A stretch of 32,379 bases of DNA from Mariniblastus sp. GTDB taxonomy: Bacteria > Planctomycetota > Planctomycetia > Pirellulales > Pirellulaceae. Location: the NCBI GenBank assembly GCA_014237975.1, contig JABACA010000012.1, positions 1 to 32,379 of the forward strand, given 5' to 3'. Shown here one piece after another: positions 8,272 to 17,316 of this stretch. Each line of letters begins with the position of its first letter. Position 1 is the first letter of the stretch. The notes beneath the pieces were generated by a model. That model searched no databases. It saw only the letters and a program-made list of their open reading frames with translations, and was not told the DNA's origin. The translations under genes were made by a program, and so were the position numbers.

Positions 8272-9708
8272 ATGAAATTGATGATTTGCCTCGTTGTAAC
8301 ATCGCTAACCGCACCTCTGTTTGCCTGTCCGCAAGAAAATGATGAGGCCAAACCGGCCGCACCGGAAACCGTGACGGCGGAGGCCAGGCCGTTAGTCGTT
8401 TTTGAGAAAATACAGGGTGTGATCGAATCACCCAACTATGCGGAAATAGAGCTCGATTCCAATGGTTGGGCAGATTTTGAAATATCCTACGTCATCCCAC
8501 AGGGTGTACCGGTGGAAAAGGGTGAACAGCTGGTCGCGTTTGATACCGAAGGCATTGAAAAGGCGTTGCGCGATATGCAGCTGTCCCACCAGGATTTGGT
8601 GATGGACCTGGCTGCCAAAAAATTGTCTGCCGAACAGGCGGTTAAGCGATTTGACCTTGGCCGTTCCATTGCCGAACGGTCGATGAAAAATGCCCGAGAC
8701 GATTACCAGTATTACCTGGACGTGGAACGGCCACAGCGGCTGAAAGATCTTGATTACAGTCTCAAGATGGCAGAGTACAGCTTGGAATATTCCAGGGAAG
8801 AACTGGACCAGTTAATGCAGATGTATAACGAGGATGAGCTGACCGAAGAATCCGAACAGATTGTCCTGAAACGAGCCCAACGAAGCGTCGAATCGGCAGA
8901 ACGCAGTCTGGAAAGGCGTGTCGAATCGACCAACCAATCCAGGAATGTTGAGATTCCCCGAGAGGACTTTGATCAAAAGAATGCGTTGGACCAGCAGGCG
9001 CTTGATTTTGCCAAAACGATGCTTGAACTGCCGAATGAAAAAGAGAAGGCTGCGACGGCCTTGCAGAAAGCCGAGATTGCCCTGAAGGAAGGCAGCCAGA
9101 AATTGCAGGAGCTTACCGAGGATAAAGAGTTGATGGTGATTTCCGCGCCGATGGCAGGCATTATTTATTACGGCCGATGTGTCGATGGCAAATGGTCAGG
9201 GGTGAGTGGAACGGCCGCCCGAACGCTGGAAATGGGCAAGAAAATACCAGCCAAAAAGATAGTGATGACGATTATCGACCCCAGTAGCCTGGTCATTCGG
9301 GCTTCCTTGTCGGAGGAGAAGTTGTCGCGGGTCAATGTGGGCGACGTTGGCAGGGCCGTCATGAAATCCGACAACAAGATCGTGGTACCTTTGAAACTGG
9401 TTTGGATCGACAAGGTCCCCAGTGGAGCCGGGACGTTCGGTTGTCTGTTTTCACCGGTTGACTTCGATAATAAAGAGGAGAAAGTCCTGCCAGGCATGAA
9501 CTGCACCGTTTCGCTTAAACTTCACGCTACCGAGACTGCGTTGATGGTCCCCAAAGCGAGTCTGTTTTCGGATGACGGTATCCGCCACTATGTCTATAAA
9601 CTGGATGGCCAACAACAGGATGTCGAATTGGGTTTTACCGACGGCGATGACGTCGAAGTGGTTGCCGGGCTGAAGGCCGGCGAAAAAATCCGCAAAACCA
9701 AACCTTGA
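8272..9708 (+). CDS. HlyD/RND-type periplasmic adaptor (membrane fusion) protein
   Basis: This 478-residue exported protein has the layout of efflux adaptors. The order is signal peptide (LFAC at residues 16-19 could be a weak lipobox), a first half-lipoyl strand pair (about 50-95, including VPVEKGEQLVAFD), a long coiled-coil hairpin (about 100-290) rich in Glu, Lys and Gln, a returning half-lipoyl (VISAPMAGIIYYG) and a beta-barrel (IIDPSSLVIRASLSEEKLSRVNVGD). The last part reads ALMVPKASLFSDDG...YVYKL, a membrane-proximal domain. Such proteins bridge an inner-membrane pump and an outer-membrane channel. No pump or TolC-like gene lies in the window, so the partner is unknown. An AGGA lies 9 nt before the ATG. 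The next gene begins 34 nt downstream on the same strand. Confidence 0.82.
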   Translation: MKLMICLVVTSLTAPLFACPQENDEAKPAAPETVTAEARPLVVFEKIQGVIESPNYAEIELDSNGWADFEISYVIPQGVPVEKGEQLVAFDTEGIEKALRDMQLSHQDLVMDLAAKKLSAEQAVKRFDLGRSIAERSMKNARDDYQYYLDVERPQRLKDLDYSLKMAEYSLEYSREELDQLMQMYNEDELTEESEQIVLKRAQRSVESAERSLERRVESTNQSRNVEIPREDFDQKNALDQQALDFAKTMLELPNEKEKAATALQKAEIALKEGSQKLQELTEDKELMVISAPMAGIIYYGRCVDGKWSGVSGTAARTLEMGKKIPAKKIVMTIIDPSSLVIRASLSEEKLSRVNVGDVGRAVMKSDNKIVVPLKLVWIDKVPSGAGTFGCLFSPVDFDNKEEKVLPGMNCTVSLKLHATETALMVPKASLFSDDGIRHYVYKLDGQQQDVELGFTDGDDVEVVAGLKAGEKIRKTKP

Positions 9709-9742
9709 TTGATCGATCCAACTTTATCCGCGGAGTTTCTTG

Positions 9743-11023
9743 ATGCAGTTCTACCCTTTTTTTATGTTGGCTCGTCGACCAGATGGCTGGGCTTTGCTGC
9801 TGTCGCTGGTGATGGCCTGGTCGGTGTTGGGTCAACAGGATCCACCCGCTGCGCAAGATGACTCCCCTGCAACCGGCCGTCCCGGGATTCTTGAAAAACC
9901 GATGGATTTCAGTCGGCCACCGATCATTGTCAAACCGCCCAACGGTCCATCGCCCAGTCAGATAGAGAGGTCGATCGATCGCGGCGTCAAGTTCCTGATG
10001 ATGACGCAGAACAAGGACGGTTCGTTCGGCACGCACGAGACGAATCGGATCACGGAGGTCTATGCCCCGATTCCCGGTTCTCATCAAGCGTTTCAGGCTG
10101 CCACCACCGCATTGTCGGTTTCGGCCATTCTGGAGGCCAAGGGGAACGACCCGGAAGTGCAAGTTTCGATCGAGGCCGCCCGCCAGTGGATGTTGGAAAA
10201 TTTCCGCCATATTAAACGGGCCACCGGGGATGCCATCTACAATGTCTGGAGCCACGCCTATGGATTGCAGGCCTTGGTTCGATTGAGGGAATACAGTGCC
10301 GATTCACCAGAAATGGTCGCCAAGATTGATGACTTGATGCGACACCAGGTCGATATGTTGCGCCGATATGAAACGATCGACGGTGGCTGGGGATATTACG
10401 ACTTCAACGCTCAGGGACGCAAGCCGACCGGCAGCTCGATCAGTTTTGTAAACGCAACGGTCCTGATCGCTCTTTACGAAGCTTCCGAAGTGGGGATTGA
10501 GATCCCTGAAAAGATTGTGACCCGGGCTATCAAGGCGATCAAACGTCAGCAGAAGCCGGATTTCTCATACCTGTACGGTGAATACCTGAAAAACCGACCG
10601 ATGATGGGGATTAACCGACCGGGGGGTAGCCTGGGTCGGTCGCAGGCTTGCAACCTGGCCCTGCGGCTGTGGGGTGACACGGAGATTACGGACAACGTGT
10701 TGAAGGCCTGGCTCTACCGACTCTACCTCCGTAACGGATGGTTGGGGATTGGCAGGAAACGTCCCATACCGCATGAATCGTGGATGCAGGTTGCCGGCTA
10801 CTTTTATTATTACGGCCACTATTATGCCGGGCTGTGCATCGACCAGTTGGAACCAGAAGATCGGGCCGAGTACCAGCAGATGTTAAGTGAAATCCTCTCC
10901 AAGTATCAGGAGCCGAACGGGTGTTGGTGGGATTACACCTTGTATTCGTATCATCAACAATACGGCACTGCGTTTGCCATTATGGCGATGCAACGATGTT
11001 TGCCAGCTGAGGACGATCGTTGA
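9743..11023 (+). CDS. Secreted prenyltransferase/squalene-oxidase repeat protein
   Basis: This 426-residue protein has an N-terminal hydrophobic signal (about residues 15-30, ending near VLGQ) followed by repeats of the alpha-alpha toroid fold shared by squalene cyclases, prenyltransferases and alpha-2-macroglobulin/complement domains. Typical blocks are TQNKDGSFG, VWSHAYGLQAL, IDGGWGYYDF, SISFVNATVLIALYEA and PNGCWWDYTLYSY. The DxDD catalytic motif of squalene-hopene cyclase is not visible, and the exported location also argues against a cyclase. It is more likely a structural or binding toroid, as is common in planctomycetes. The frame includes a TTG at 9740, but the ATG at 9743 has GGAG 7 nt upstream and is the likelier start. 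It may be co-transcribed with the adaptor gene before it. Confidence 0.8.
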   Translation: MQFYPFFMLARRPDGWALLLSLVMAWSVLGQQDPPAAQDDSPATGRPGILEKPMDFSRPPIIVKPPNGPSPSQIERSIDRGVKFLMMTQNKDGSFGTHETNRITEVYAPIPGSHQAFQAATTALSVSAILEAKGNDPEVQVSIEAARQWMLENFRHIKRATGDAIYNVWSHAYGLQALVRLREYSADSPEMVAKIDDLMRHQVDMLRRYETIDGGWGYYDFNAQGRKPTGSSISFVNATVLIALYEASEVGIEIPEKIVTRAIKAIKRQQKPDFSYLYGEYLKNRPMMGINRPGGSLGRSQACNLALRLWGDTEITDNVLKAWLYRLYLRNGWLGIGRKRPIPHESWMQVAGYFYYYGHYYAGLCIDQLEPEDRAEYQQMLSEILSKYQEPNGCWWDYTLYSYHQQYGTAFAIMAMQRCLPAEDDR

Positions 11024-11092
11024 CGTCGGAGAGAACTGGTACAGGGGCGATTGCAAACGGGCCATCCATGCGGTAGTTCCATCGACAAAAAA

Positions 11093-11134
11093 ACACGGGA
11101 CCGTAAACGATTGCCCGTGTGAATTCGTTTTTTT
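11093..11134. terminator. Bidirectional rho-independent terminator
   Basis: ACACGGG (11093-11099) and CCCGTGT (11114-11120) form a 7-bp stem with a 14-nt loop. On the minus strand the stem is followed at once by a run of T, which suits the end of rplS. On the plus strand a T7 run lies at 11128-11134, 7 nt after the stem, which could serve the toroid-protein gene ending at 11023. Confidence 0.7.
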
Positions 11135-11196
11135 ACTGGCGACTGAACCAGGCCCCTGGGACCCGCCCGTCAGACAGGAAACGGTTGGCCGCTGAT

Positions 11197-11547
11197 TTAT
11201 CGTCGACGTTCTTTGAGTCGAACCGCCTTGCCGACACGATCGCGCAAAAAGTACAGCTTGGCGCGTTTAACCACCGCCGACCGTTTGACATCGATTTTCG
11301 CAATTCGTGGAGAATGAACCGGGAATTTTCTTTCCACACCTTGGCCAGCCACGATACGCCGAACGGAAAACATCTCCCTGGTTCCACTGCCACTCCGCGC
11401 GATTACCGTACCGGAAAAAATTTGGGTGCGTGTTTTTTCACCTTCATGGATCAAACAGTGGACATCCACGGTGTCACCGATTTCAAATTCGGGCGGGTCG
11501 GCTTTCATACACGACTGCTCGACACGGTTCATTATATCCTGGCTCAT
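11197..11547 (-). CDS. rplS: 50S ribosomal protein L19
   Basis: The 116 residues match bL19 over the full length: FEIGDTVDVHCLIHEGEKTRTQIFSGTVIARSGSG, then FSVRRIVAGQGVERKFPVHSPRIAKIDV and AKLYFLRDRVGKAVRLKERR. L19 sits at the 30S-50S interface. It is the last gene of the ffh-rpsP-trmD-rplS block and lies 60 nt after trmD, with a terminator downstream. It was probably co-transcribed with trmD. Confidence 0.97.
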   Translation of the reverse strand: MSQDIMNRVEQSCMKADPPEFEIGDTVDVHCLIHEGEKTRTQIFSGTVIARSGSGTREMFSVRRIVAGQGVERKFPVHSPRIAKIDVKRSAVVKRAKLYFLRDRVGKAVRLKERRR

Positions 11548-11607
11548 GGGTTTTCCTGTTTGTTTATGGTTTCAACGTGCGTTGAAAAATGTTGTAAAGG
11601 TTGTCAT

Positions 11608-12324
11608 TCAAGGGTCCATTGACTTCCGATCGGCCAACAGGTCACTTCGACGGCTACGTGTATTCTCCAAACTTTTCTGTTGGCGCCAACGCTCAATTTC
11701 CTGATGGTTACCCCCCAGCAGTACAGGAGGAACCGCCCTCCCCTCAAATTCCCGCGGACGGGTGTACTGAGGGTATTCGAGTAATCGGTTTCCCCGTGAA
11801 AACGAGTCATCCCAGTTACTCATGTCGTCTCCAAGGACTCCCGGAACCATCCTGACCAGCGAATCGACCAGCACCATGGCTGCCACTTCGCCGCCGTTTA
11901 ATATGAAATCGCCAACGGAGATTTCTAACGGTTCCAAAATATCGATGACCCGTTGGTCAAAGCCCTCGTAGCGACCACAAAGCAGAATATATCTTTTTTG
12001 CGCCTCGACAAGGCCTTCAACGCTTTGCTGGTTCCACGTCTGCCCCTGGGGCGTCAGTAAAATCAACTGCCCGGAATCTTCGGACATTGCCCGAACTTCC
12101 CGAACGCATCTAACGACCGGTTCGACCATCAAGATCATACCGGGCCCGCCACCAAACGGTCGATCGTCCATTTTTTGATGCCGATCGGTCGTCCAGTCGC
12201 GCAAGTCGTGAACTTGTATATCGACAAGTCCACGGTTGATTGACTTGCTCAAGATGCTTTGACTCAGGTAACCCGGAAACATTTCGGGAAACAGCGTTAA
12301 AATGTCAAAACGCATCTTGTTCAC
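11608..12324 (-). CDS. trmD: tRNA (guanine-N1-)-methyltransferase TrmD
   Basis: TrmD uses AdoMet to make m1G37 in tRNAs that read CNN and some GGN codons, which prevents +1 frameshifting. The SPOUT knot-fold blocks are all present: FDILTLFPEMF, DRPFGGGPGMILMVEPV, LCGRYEGFDQRV, SVGDFILNGGEVAAM and YPQYTRPREFEG. The length of 235-238 residues is normal. The frame starts at a GTG (12324), with an ATG three codons later (12315) that fits the family N-terminus MRFDILT equally well. Neither has a clear ribosome binding site. rimM, which usually lies upstream, is missing. Confidence 0.96.
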   Translation of the reverse strand: MNKMRFDILTLFPEMFPGYLSQSILSKSINRGLVDIQVHDLRDWTTDRHQKMDDRPFGGGPGMILMVEPVVRCVREVRAMSEDSGQLILLTPQGQTWNQQSVEGLVEAQKRYILLCGRYEGFDQRVIDILEPLEISVGDFILNGGEVAAMVLVDSLVRMVPGVLGDDMSNWDDSFSRGNRLLEYPQYTRPREFEGRAVPPVLLGGNHQEIERWRQQKSLENTRSRRSDLLADRKSMDP

Positions 12325-12382
12325 GGTGAGTCACGAATAAAACCCGTGTCTCTCCATTTGGTTATTAATCATTTAAAAAACA

Positions 12383-12406
12383 AACATGCCGATGAATCGG
12401 CATGTT
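12383..12406 (-). terminator. Terminator or attenuator hairpin between rpsP and trmD
   Basis: A perfect 11-bp inverted repeat (AACATGCCGAT, 2-nt centre, ATCGGCATGTT) lies 22 nt after the rpsP stop. On the minus strand it is followed by TGTTTTTT. It looks like an intrinsic terminator, so it would reduce or stop read-through into trmD-rplS. Confidence 0.65.
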
Positions 12407-12428
12407 GAATTGGCATTCTTGATGATTG

Positions 12429-12980
12429 TTATTCGGAACTTTCCGACTTTTCTTCCTTGGCTGGTTCTTCCTCAGCGGCTGGTGCTTCTTCGGCTGGTGC
12501 TTCAGCAGCAGGCGTTTCAGCAGCTGGCGCTTCGGCAGCGGCTTCGTCGTTAGCTACTGCGGCCGTTTCTTCCGTGGCAGCTTCGTCGGTAGCTTCTTCA
12601 GCCGTTTCCTCCGGATCGGGTTCCAATTTTGGTTTTGGAGCCGCTGCGGCAGCTGCCTTGGCTGCATCAATCGAAGCGGCCCGTCGTCCGCCCAGTCGCT
12701 CAATGGCCTCGGTCTGCTGTGCCAAGTGAGAACCGTCGGTGCCGTACTTCCGAATCAACACACCCACTTTCTGTGTAGGTTTGGCGCCGACGCTCAGCCA
12801 GTAATCAATCCGTTCACCCTTCAGGATTGCTCGAGCATCCGTTTCGGGAACCATTGGATCGTAGGTACCAAGCTCTTCGATCACCCGTCCGTCTCGTGGC
12901 GATCGGGAATCCATCGCGCATAGTCGGAAAAATGGTCGGTGTTTCCTCCCCATCTTTTTTAATCGAATCCGTACTGCCAC
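12429..12980 (-). CDS. rpsP: 30S ribosomal protein S16 with long Ala/Glu-rich C-terminal extension
   Basis: Residues 1-85 are a normal bS16: MAVRIRLKKMGRKHRPFFRL, DSRSPRDGRVIEELGTYDP and GERIDYWLSVGAKPTQKV. S16 helps assemble the central and 5' domains of the 30S subunit. The family is usually 80-100 residues, but this protein has 183. After about residue 105 comes a low-complexity tail of Ala, Glu and Pro (repeats like AAEAPAAE), strongly acidic and probably disordered. The tail is in frame and not a frameshift artefact, because it runs to a clean stop. It lies 83 nt after ffh on the same strand. Confidence 0.95.
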   Translation of the reverse strand: MAVRIRLKKMGRKHRPFFRLCAMDSRSPRDGRVIEELGTYDPMVPETDARAILKGERIDYWLSVGAKPTQKVGVLIRKYGTDGSHLAQQTEAIERLGGRRAASIDAAKAAAAAAPKPKLEPDPEETAEEATDEAATEETAAVANDEAAAEAPAAETPAAEAPAEEAPAAEEEPAKEEKSESSE

Positions 12981-13063
12981 TACTTTATGTCCTTGAGAAT
13001 TTTGGTTTAGATAGAATGTCGCATTTTATGGGTTGAAGCACGGGTTTGTCAGGCCCAATCCGG

Positions 13064-14545
13064 TTAATTTTGCTTCTTTTCCCGCCGTTTTTGCTTGAGC
13101 AATTTGTCTCGCCGTTTCTTTTCTTTGGCTCTTTGTTTGGGAGAAAGTCGTTTACCGGTCGATTTCTTGGTTTTTGGCATTCGACTGGTAGGATCCAGCA
13201 TCTTTTGTTGCAAATCCTGCATCATTTGCATCCGGTCACCCATCCCCTTGCCGGCCATACCGGTCAAAAGGGGTTTCATCGTGTCGTATTGTTTGATTAG
13301 CTCATTGACCTGTTGCGGCTTGACGCCAGCTCCCTGGGCGATTCGCTGGCGGCGACTTACCTCGATCACTTTCGGGTCTTGCCGCTCGTTGGGGGTCATG
13401 GAATCAATGATCCCCACCATCCGACGAATCTCTCCCGAAGTGTCTCCTTCGTTCATCATTTTGTTGATATCCGAGGAGCTGGGCATTCCAGGCATCAGGC
13501 CCATCATTTTTTGCATCAAACCAGGTTTGGCCATTTTTTGCATATGATTGCGGAAATCGTCCAGCGTAAACTGTCCTTTTTCCAGCTGTTCCTGCATCCG
13601 TTCCTGTTCTTTTTGATCGACAATTCCCTGTACCTGGTCGACCAATGCCAGCACGTCCCCCATCCCCAGGATGCGATTGGACATACCTTCCGGGCGAAAA
13701 AATTCGAGATCCTCGAGATGTTCGCCGGTACCGATGAACCGAATCGGCACACCCGTCACATGCTTTACCGACAGCAATGCACCGCCACGGGCGTCGCCAT
13801 CGAGTTTGGTCATCACGACACCATTAAGTTCCAGCGATTCGTGGAAGGACTTGGCGCTGTTAACGGCGTCTTGTCCCGTCATCCCATCGACGACCAGGAA
13901 CACCTGGTCGGGACTGACTTGGCGATCGATCGTTTGCAGCTGACCCATCAATTCTTCGTCGATTGCTAATCGACCGGCCGTATCGAGGATAACGACCTTG
14001 CATTCTTCCTTGCGGGCTTTGGCCACAGCGTTGTTGCAAACCTTGACGGGATCCTGTTCACCCGGCTCGCTATAGACGGGTACGCCGACGGATTCTCCAA
14101 TGATGTGCAATTGTTCAATGGCAGCCGGTCGCTGCAAATCGGCGGCGACAAGCATGGGTGAAATATCCCGTTGCTTCAGAAGCTTGGCCAGTTTTCCGCA
14201 GGTGGTGGTTTTACCGGAACCCTGCAGACCACACATCATGAAGATGTTAACGCCTTCTTTCAGCTGTAGCCCTTCTTCGACGGGTCCCAAAAGGTTGATT
14301 AATTCCTGGTGAACGATGCCAACCAGTTGTTCACTTGGCCGCAAAGAAAGAAGGACTTTTTCACCGAGCGCCTGCTGGCTTACCTGGTTCATAAAGTCCT
14401 TGACTGCGTCATAGCTGACGTCCGCGTCGAGTAACGATTTTTCCACCAAATCCAAACCGTCGCGCATATTGCGCTCGGTTAATTTCCCTTTACCCCGTAT
14501 CGATTTAAATGCGGACTGGAGGCCGTCCTGCAGTGAACCAAACAT
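13064..14545 (-). CDS. ffh: Signal recognition particle protein Ffh (SRP54)
   Basis: Ffh binds 4.5S RNA and nascent signal peptides and delivers ribosomes to FtsY. Visible are the N domain (about 1-90), the G domain with GLQGSGKTTTCGKLA (P-loop), DTAGRLAIDEELM, TKLDGDARGGA and the FIGTGEHLEDLEFF closing block, and a Met-rich M domain (MQKMAKPGLMQKMMGLMPGMP, MGDRMQMMQDLQQKM). The last 30 residues are a Lys/Arg-rich tail. At 493 residues it is slightly longer than the 453 of E. coli. The first gene of the conserved ffh-rpsP-trmD-rplS order, it lies 227 nt after the thioredoxin gene. The SRP RNA gene is not in the window. Confidence 0.97.
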   Translation of the reverse strand: MFGSLQDGLQSAFKSIRGKGKLTERNMRDGLDLVEKSLLDADVSYDAVKDFMNQVSQQALGEKVLLSLRPSEQLVGIVHQELINLLGPVEEGLQLKEGVNIFMMCGLQGSGKTTTCGKLAKLLKQRDISPMLVAADLQRPAAIEQLHIIGESVGVPVYSEPGEQDPVKVCNNAVAKARKEECKVVILDTAGRLAIDEELMGQLQTIDRQVSPDQVFLVVDGMTGQDAVNSAKSFHESLELNGVVMTKLDGDARGGALLSVKHVTGVPIRFIGTGEHLEDLEFFRPEGMSNRILGMGDVLALVDQVQGIVDQKEQERMQEQLEKGQFTLDDFRNHMQKMAKPGLMQKMMGLMPGMPSSSDINKMMNEGDTSGEIRRMVGIIDSMTPNERQDPKVIEVSRRQRIAQGAGVKPQQVNELIKQYDTMKPLLTGMAGKGMGDRMQMMQDLQQKMLDPTSRMPKTKKSTGKRLSPKQRAKEKKRRDKLLKQKRREKKQN

Positions 14546-14772
14546 GAACTAGAATTCCACTCTTGATTATGGTGTGCGGTTTGTTACCGATCCGTTTTCG
14601 GAGTCGCCGGGCCGAATGCGGCTGGGCGTTGCATACCGAAGCGACGCAAATTGGAAAGGGACAAGTTTACACGAGATTTATGAAATTTGTAAACGTGATT
14701 AATGGTCTGATTAGCTGCGAATCCGATTAGAATTCCCAATGCAGAATGAAGGAAAACCAACGGGTCGGCCCC

Positions 14773-15339
14773 TTAATCGCCGTGGATTGTTCGGAGATGC
14801 GGGGAGGTTCTCAGGATCAATTGGACTCTCTCAAATTCGTCCAACCATTGTTGGACGACATGGTGTTGGGTCGTATCGGTATCGATGACCAGTCCCGTGG
14901 AACAGGCAGCGCCGGACGATTCACTGGCCATTTTTCGATAAGTGGCCAAGGTGCGATCGCCATAACGCCCCACCAGAGCACCCTCTTCGCTGAGAAACAC
15001 CAGCTGGGGCACTCGCGCGGCGCCACAGATTGTCAATTCTTCGGCCAATTCCAGATCGGTGTCCCGGTCAATAAACCGAAGGTCGATCGTGGACGTTTCC
15101 TGCTGGAAACGGCGAAAGATGGGGCATTGCTGAACGCAGTCACCGCACCAGGCGCCTGCCATGCATAGAACCTGCATTTCTCGCCGAAAACTGTGCAACA
15201 ACTGTCTCTGGTCTGCAGACAGAGCAAGGGATGCTTCTACCGAGCTCCATTTTTGACGATCTTTGGCAGAACCATGTTGTTGAAGATATTCTTGATAAGG
15301 CAGGGCCGAGGCAAATTTTTCAACAAAAGGAAACGCCAT
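14773..15339 (-). CDS. Thioredoxin-family protein
   Basis: This 188-residue protein without a signal peptide is probably cytoplasmic. Near residue 62 it has AGAWCGDCVQQCP, a WCxxC active site embedded as in thioredoxin-fold reductases, followed by the cis-Pro element AARVPQLVFLSEEG. The domain is preceded by about 50 helical residues and followed by a helical tail, as in the BACON-free thioredoxin-like family often annotated as 'thioredoxin family protein'. Its ATG shares one base with the stop of the small basic protein upstream (TAATG), so the two are probably translationally coupled. Its redox partner is unknown. Confidence 0.85.
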   Translation of the reverse strand: MAFPFVEKFASALPYQEYLQQHGSAKDRQKWSSVEASLALSADQRQLLHSFRREMQVLCMAGAWCGDCVQQCPIFRRFQQETSTIDLRFIDRDTDLELAEELTICGAARVPQLVFLSEEGALVGRYGDRTLATYRKMASESSGAACSTGLVIDTDTTQHHVVQQWLDEFERVQLILRTSPHLRTIHGD

Positions 15340-15497
15340 TATCGACGAGCCTTTTTCTTGCCCGACTTCTTGGTCGCTGTCTTTTTGGCTGATTTCTTGG
15401 AGGTCTTGGTGGTCTTGGCTTTCGATTTCTTACCGCCAAAAACGGCTGACCAGTTGTTGGCGTATTTATCGTTGGAACCGGTGCGCAAAATAGTCAT
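15339..15497 (-). CDS. Small basic protein (52 aa) of unknown function
   Basis: This short gene runs from the ATG at 15497 to the TAA at 15339. The protein begins MTILRTGSNDKYANNWSAVF, followed by GGKK and a tail of Lys, Ala, Thr and Ser ending KKKARR. The first 25 residues look like an ordered conserved core; the tail resembles nucleic-acid-binding tails. I believe that similar short proteins starting MTILRTG occur in other planctomycetes, but I cannot check this here. The 1-nt overlap with the thioredoxin gene (TAATG) supports that it is translated. It lies 145 nt after ettA. No function should be assigned; RNA or DNA binding is a guess from charge. Confidence 0.8.
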   Translation of the reverse strand: MTILRTGSNDKYANNWSAVFGGKKSKAKTTKTSKKSAKKTATKKSGKKKARR

Positions 15498-15642
15498 GAT
15501 TTACCTTGGTTAGGATGGTTTGAAAACAGGTTGATCGAAATAGAGATCGTACTTGATCTTGATAATGGTCAACAGATCGAAGTGGTTTTTACGGACCCAT
15601 CGAGTCGCCTAGCCGACGCGGTTTGGCGTCACAGGGCGTGCT

Positions 15643-17316
15643 TCAGGATATCAACTTCTTGTATCGGAATCGGGGAACCTCATCTTCGCGGATTCCCAGC
15701 CGTTCTCGTCGCTGCTGTTCATAGGTTTGGTAATTGCCTTCGCACCAATGCACGTATCCATCATTTTCAAAAGCGAGAATATGGGTGGCAATCCGGTCCA
15801 GGAACCAACGATCGTGACTGGTGACGACCACGCAGCCAACGTAATTTACAATCGCTTCCTCCAACGCCCGCAACGTGTCAACGTCCAGGTCGTTGGTTGG
15901 TTCGTCCAATAATAAAACGTTGCTACCCCTCCGCAACAGCTTGGCGAGATGCACCCGGTTGCGTTCTCCGCCGGACAGGTCGCCTACCTTTTTCTGTTGA
16001 TCGGGACCACGAAAATTGAAACGAGAGACGTAGGCCCGCGCATCGACTTTTCGTTTGCCCAGCTCCAACGTCTCGTGGCCGCCGGAGATTTCTTCAAAAA
16101 CGGTGCTTTCCGGGGTCAATGAATCGCGACTTTGGTCCACGTAACCGAGCTCGACGGTGGCGCCAATTTTCAACGTCCCGGCATCCGGCTGCTCCTCGCC
16201 GGTGATCATTCGAAACAAGGTTGTTTTGCCAGCTCCGTTGGGACCAATAATGCCAACAATTCCACCGGGGGGTAAACGAAATGTCATGTTATCCATCAGA
16301 ATGCGGTCGCCGAACCCTTTCCGCAAAGCATCCGCCTCGATGACCAAATCTCCTAAATGAGCTCCGGGCGGAATTTGGATTTCGAGTTCCTGTTCCTGTT
16401 CTCGGTCGGCTTGCGCCGCCATCTGTTCGTAGGAACTGATTCTCGCTTTGCTCTTGGCCTGCCGAGCGCGAGGAGCCATTCGAATCCATTCCATTTCGCG
16501 TTGTAATGTCTTTTGGCGAGATTCGCTCTGCTTTTTGTCGATCGCCAAACGAGCCTGTTTCTGTTCTAGCCAGGAAGTGTAATTCCCTTCGAAAGGGTAG
16601 CCCTCTCCACGATCAAGTTCCAGAATCCACCCTGCCACGTTGTCCAAAAAATAACGGTCGTGGGTTACCGCGACGACGGTCCCATGATACTGATGCAACG
16701 ATCGCTCGAGCCACTGAACGGAGTCCGCGTCCAAATGGTTGGTGGGTTCATCCAGCAGCAGCAAATCAGGTTTTTCGAGTAGCAACTGGCAGAGGGCGAT
16801 GCGTCGGCGTTCGCCACCGGATAATTGCTCGACCGAAGCTTCCTTGTCCGGCAGGTTCATGACCTGAAAGGCGACTTCAATTTCGCGGTCCAATTCCCAT
16901 GTATTGGTTGCTTCGATTTCATCCTGCACCCTGGCCATCTCGGCATATATTTTTTCCATCGCCGCATCATCCAGCGGCTCGGCACATTGAGCGGACAGCT
17001 CGTTGTACCGGTCCAGCAGCGCGCGGCGTGGCGCGACGGCCGTCATGACGTTGTCCCAGACGTTTTTACTGGGATCCAACTGGGGTTCCTGCGGCAGGTA
17101 GCCACACGTAAAACCGTCCGTCAAACGGGCTTCGCCATCATATTCCTGGTCCAAACCGGCCATGATCTTCAGCAAGGTGCTTTTGCCGGTGCCGTTTTTT
17201 CCCAGTACGCCAATCTTGGCACCCGGATAAAAAGACAACCATATTTCGTTCAAGATGGTTTTGGTTCCAAACTTTTTTGTAAGCTTGGCCATGGTGAAAA
17301 TGTATTGTTTGCTCAT
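15643..17316 (-). CDS. ettA: Energy-dependent translational throttle protein EttA (ABC-F)
   Basis: EttA binds the ribosomal E site and gates the first peptide bond according to ATP/ADP ratio. The 557 residues (E. coli 555) contain two ABC domains: [20 protein letters not shown] and [12 protein letters not shown] in the first, then [21 protein letters not shown] and [12 protein letters not shown] in the second. Between them is the PtIM linker with [20 protein letters not shown], typical of the EttA subgroup rather than Uup or YheS. There are no membrane segments. It leads the minus-strand translation/targeting block. A 7-bp hairpin (17425-17443) lies about 110 nt upstream. Confidence 0.95.
   Translation of the reverse strand: MSKQYIFTMAKLTKKFGTKTILNEIWLSFYPGAKIGVLGKNGTGKSTLLKIMAGLDQEYDGEARLTDGFTCGYLPQEPQLDPSKNVWDNVMTAVAPRRALLDRYNELSAQCAEPLDDAAMEKIYAEMARVQDEIEATNTWELDREIEVAFQVMNLPDKEASVEQLSGGERRRIALCQLLLEKPDLLLLDEPTNHLDADSVQWLERSLHQYHGTVVAVTHDRYFLDNVAGWILELDRGEGYPFEGNYTSWLEQKQARLAIDKKQSESRQKTLQREMEWIRMAPRARQAKSKARISSYEQMAAQADREQEQELEIQIPPGAHLGDLVIEADALRKGFGDRILMDNMTFRLPPGGIVGIIGPNGAGKTTLFRMITGEEQPDAGTLKIGATVELGYVDQSRDSLTPESTVFEEISGGHETLELGKRKVDARAYVSRFNFRGPDQQKKVGDLSGGERNRVHLAKLLRRGSNVLLLDEPTNDLDVDTLRALEEAIVNYVGCVVVTSHDRWFLDRIATHILAFENDGYVHWCEGNYQTYEQQRRERLGIREDEVPRFRYKKLIS

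Noticed and set aside
12457-12923. Plus-strand Ala/Ser- or Phe/Gly-rich frames opposite rpsP
   Set aside because: Mirror of the Ala/Glu repeat tail of S16; low complexity only.
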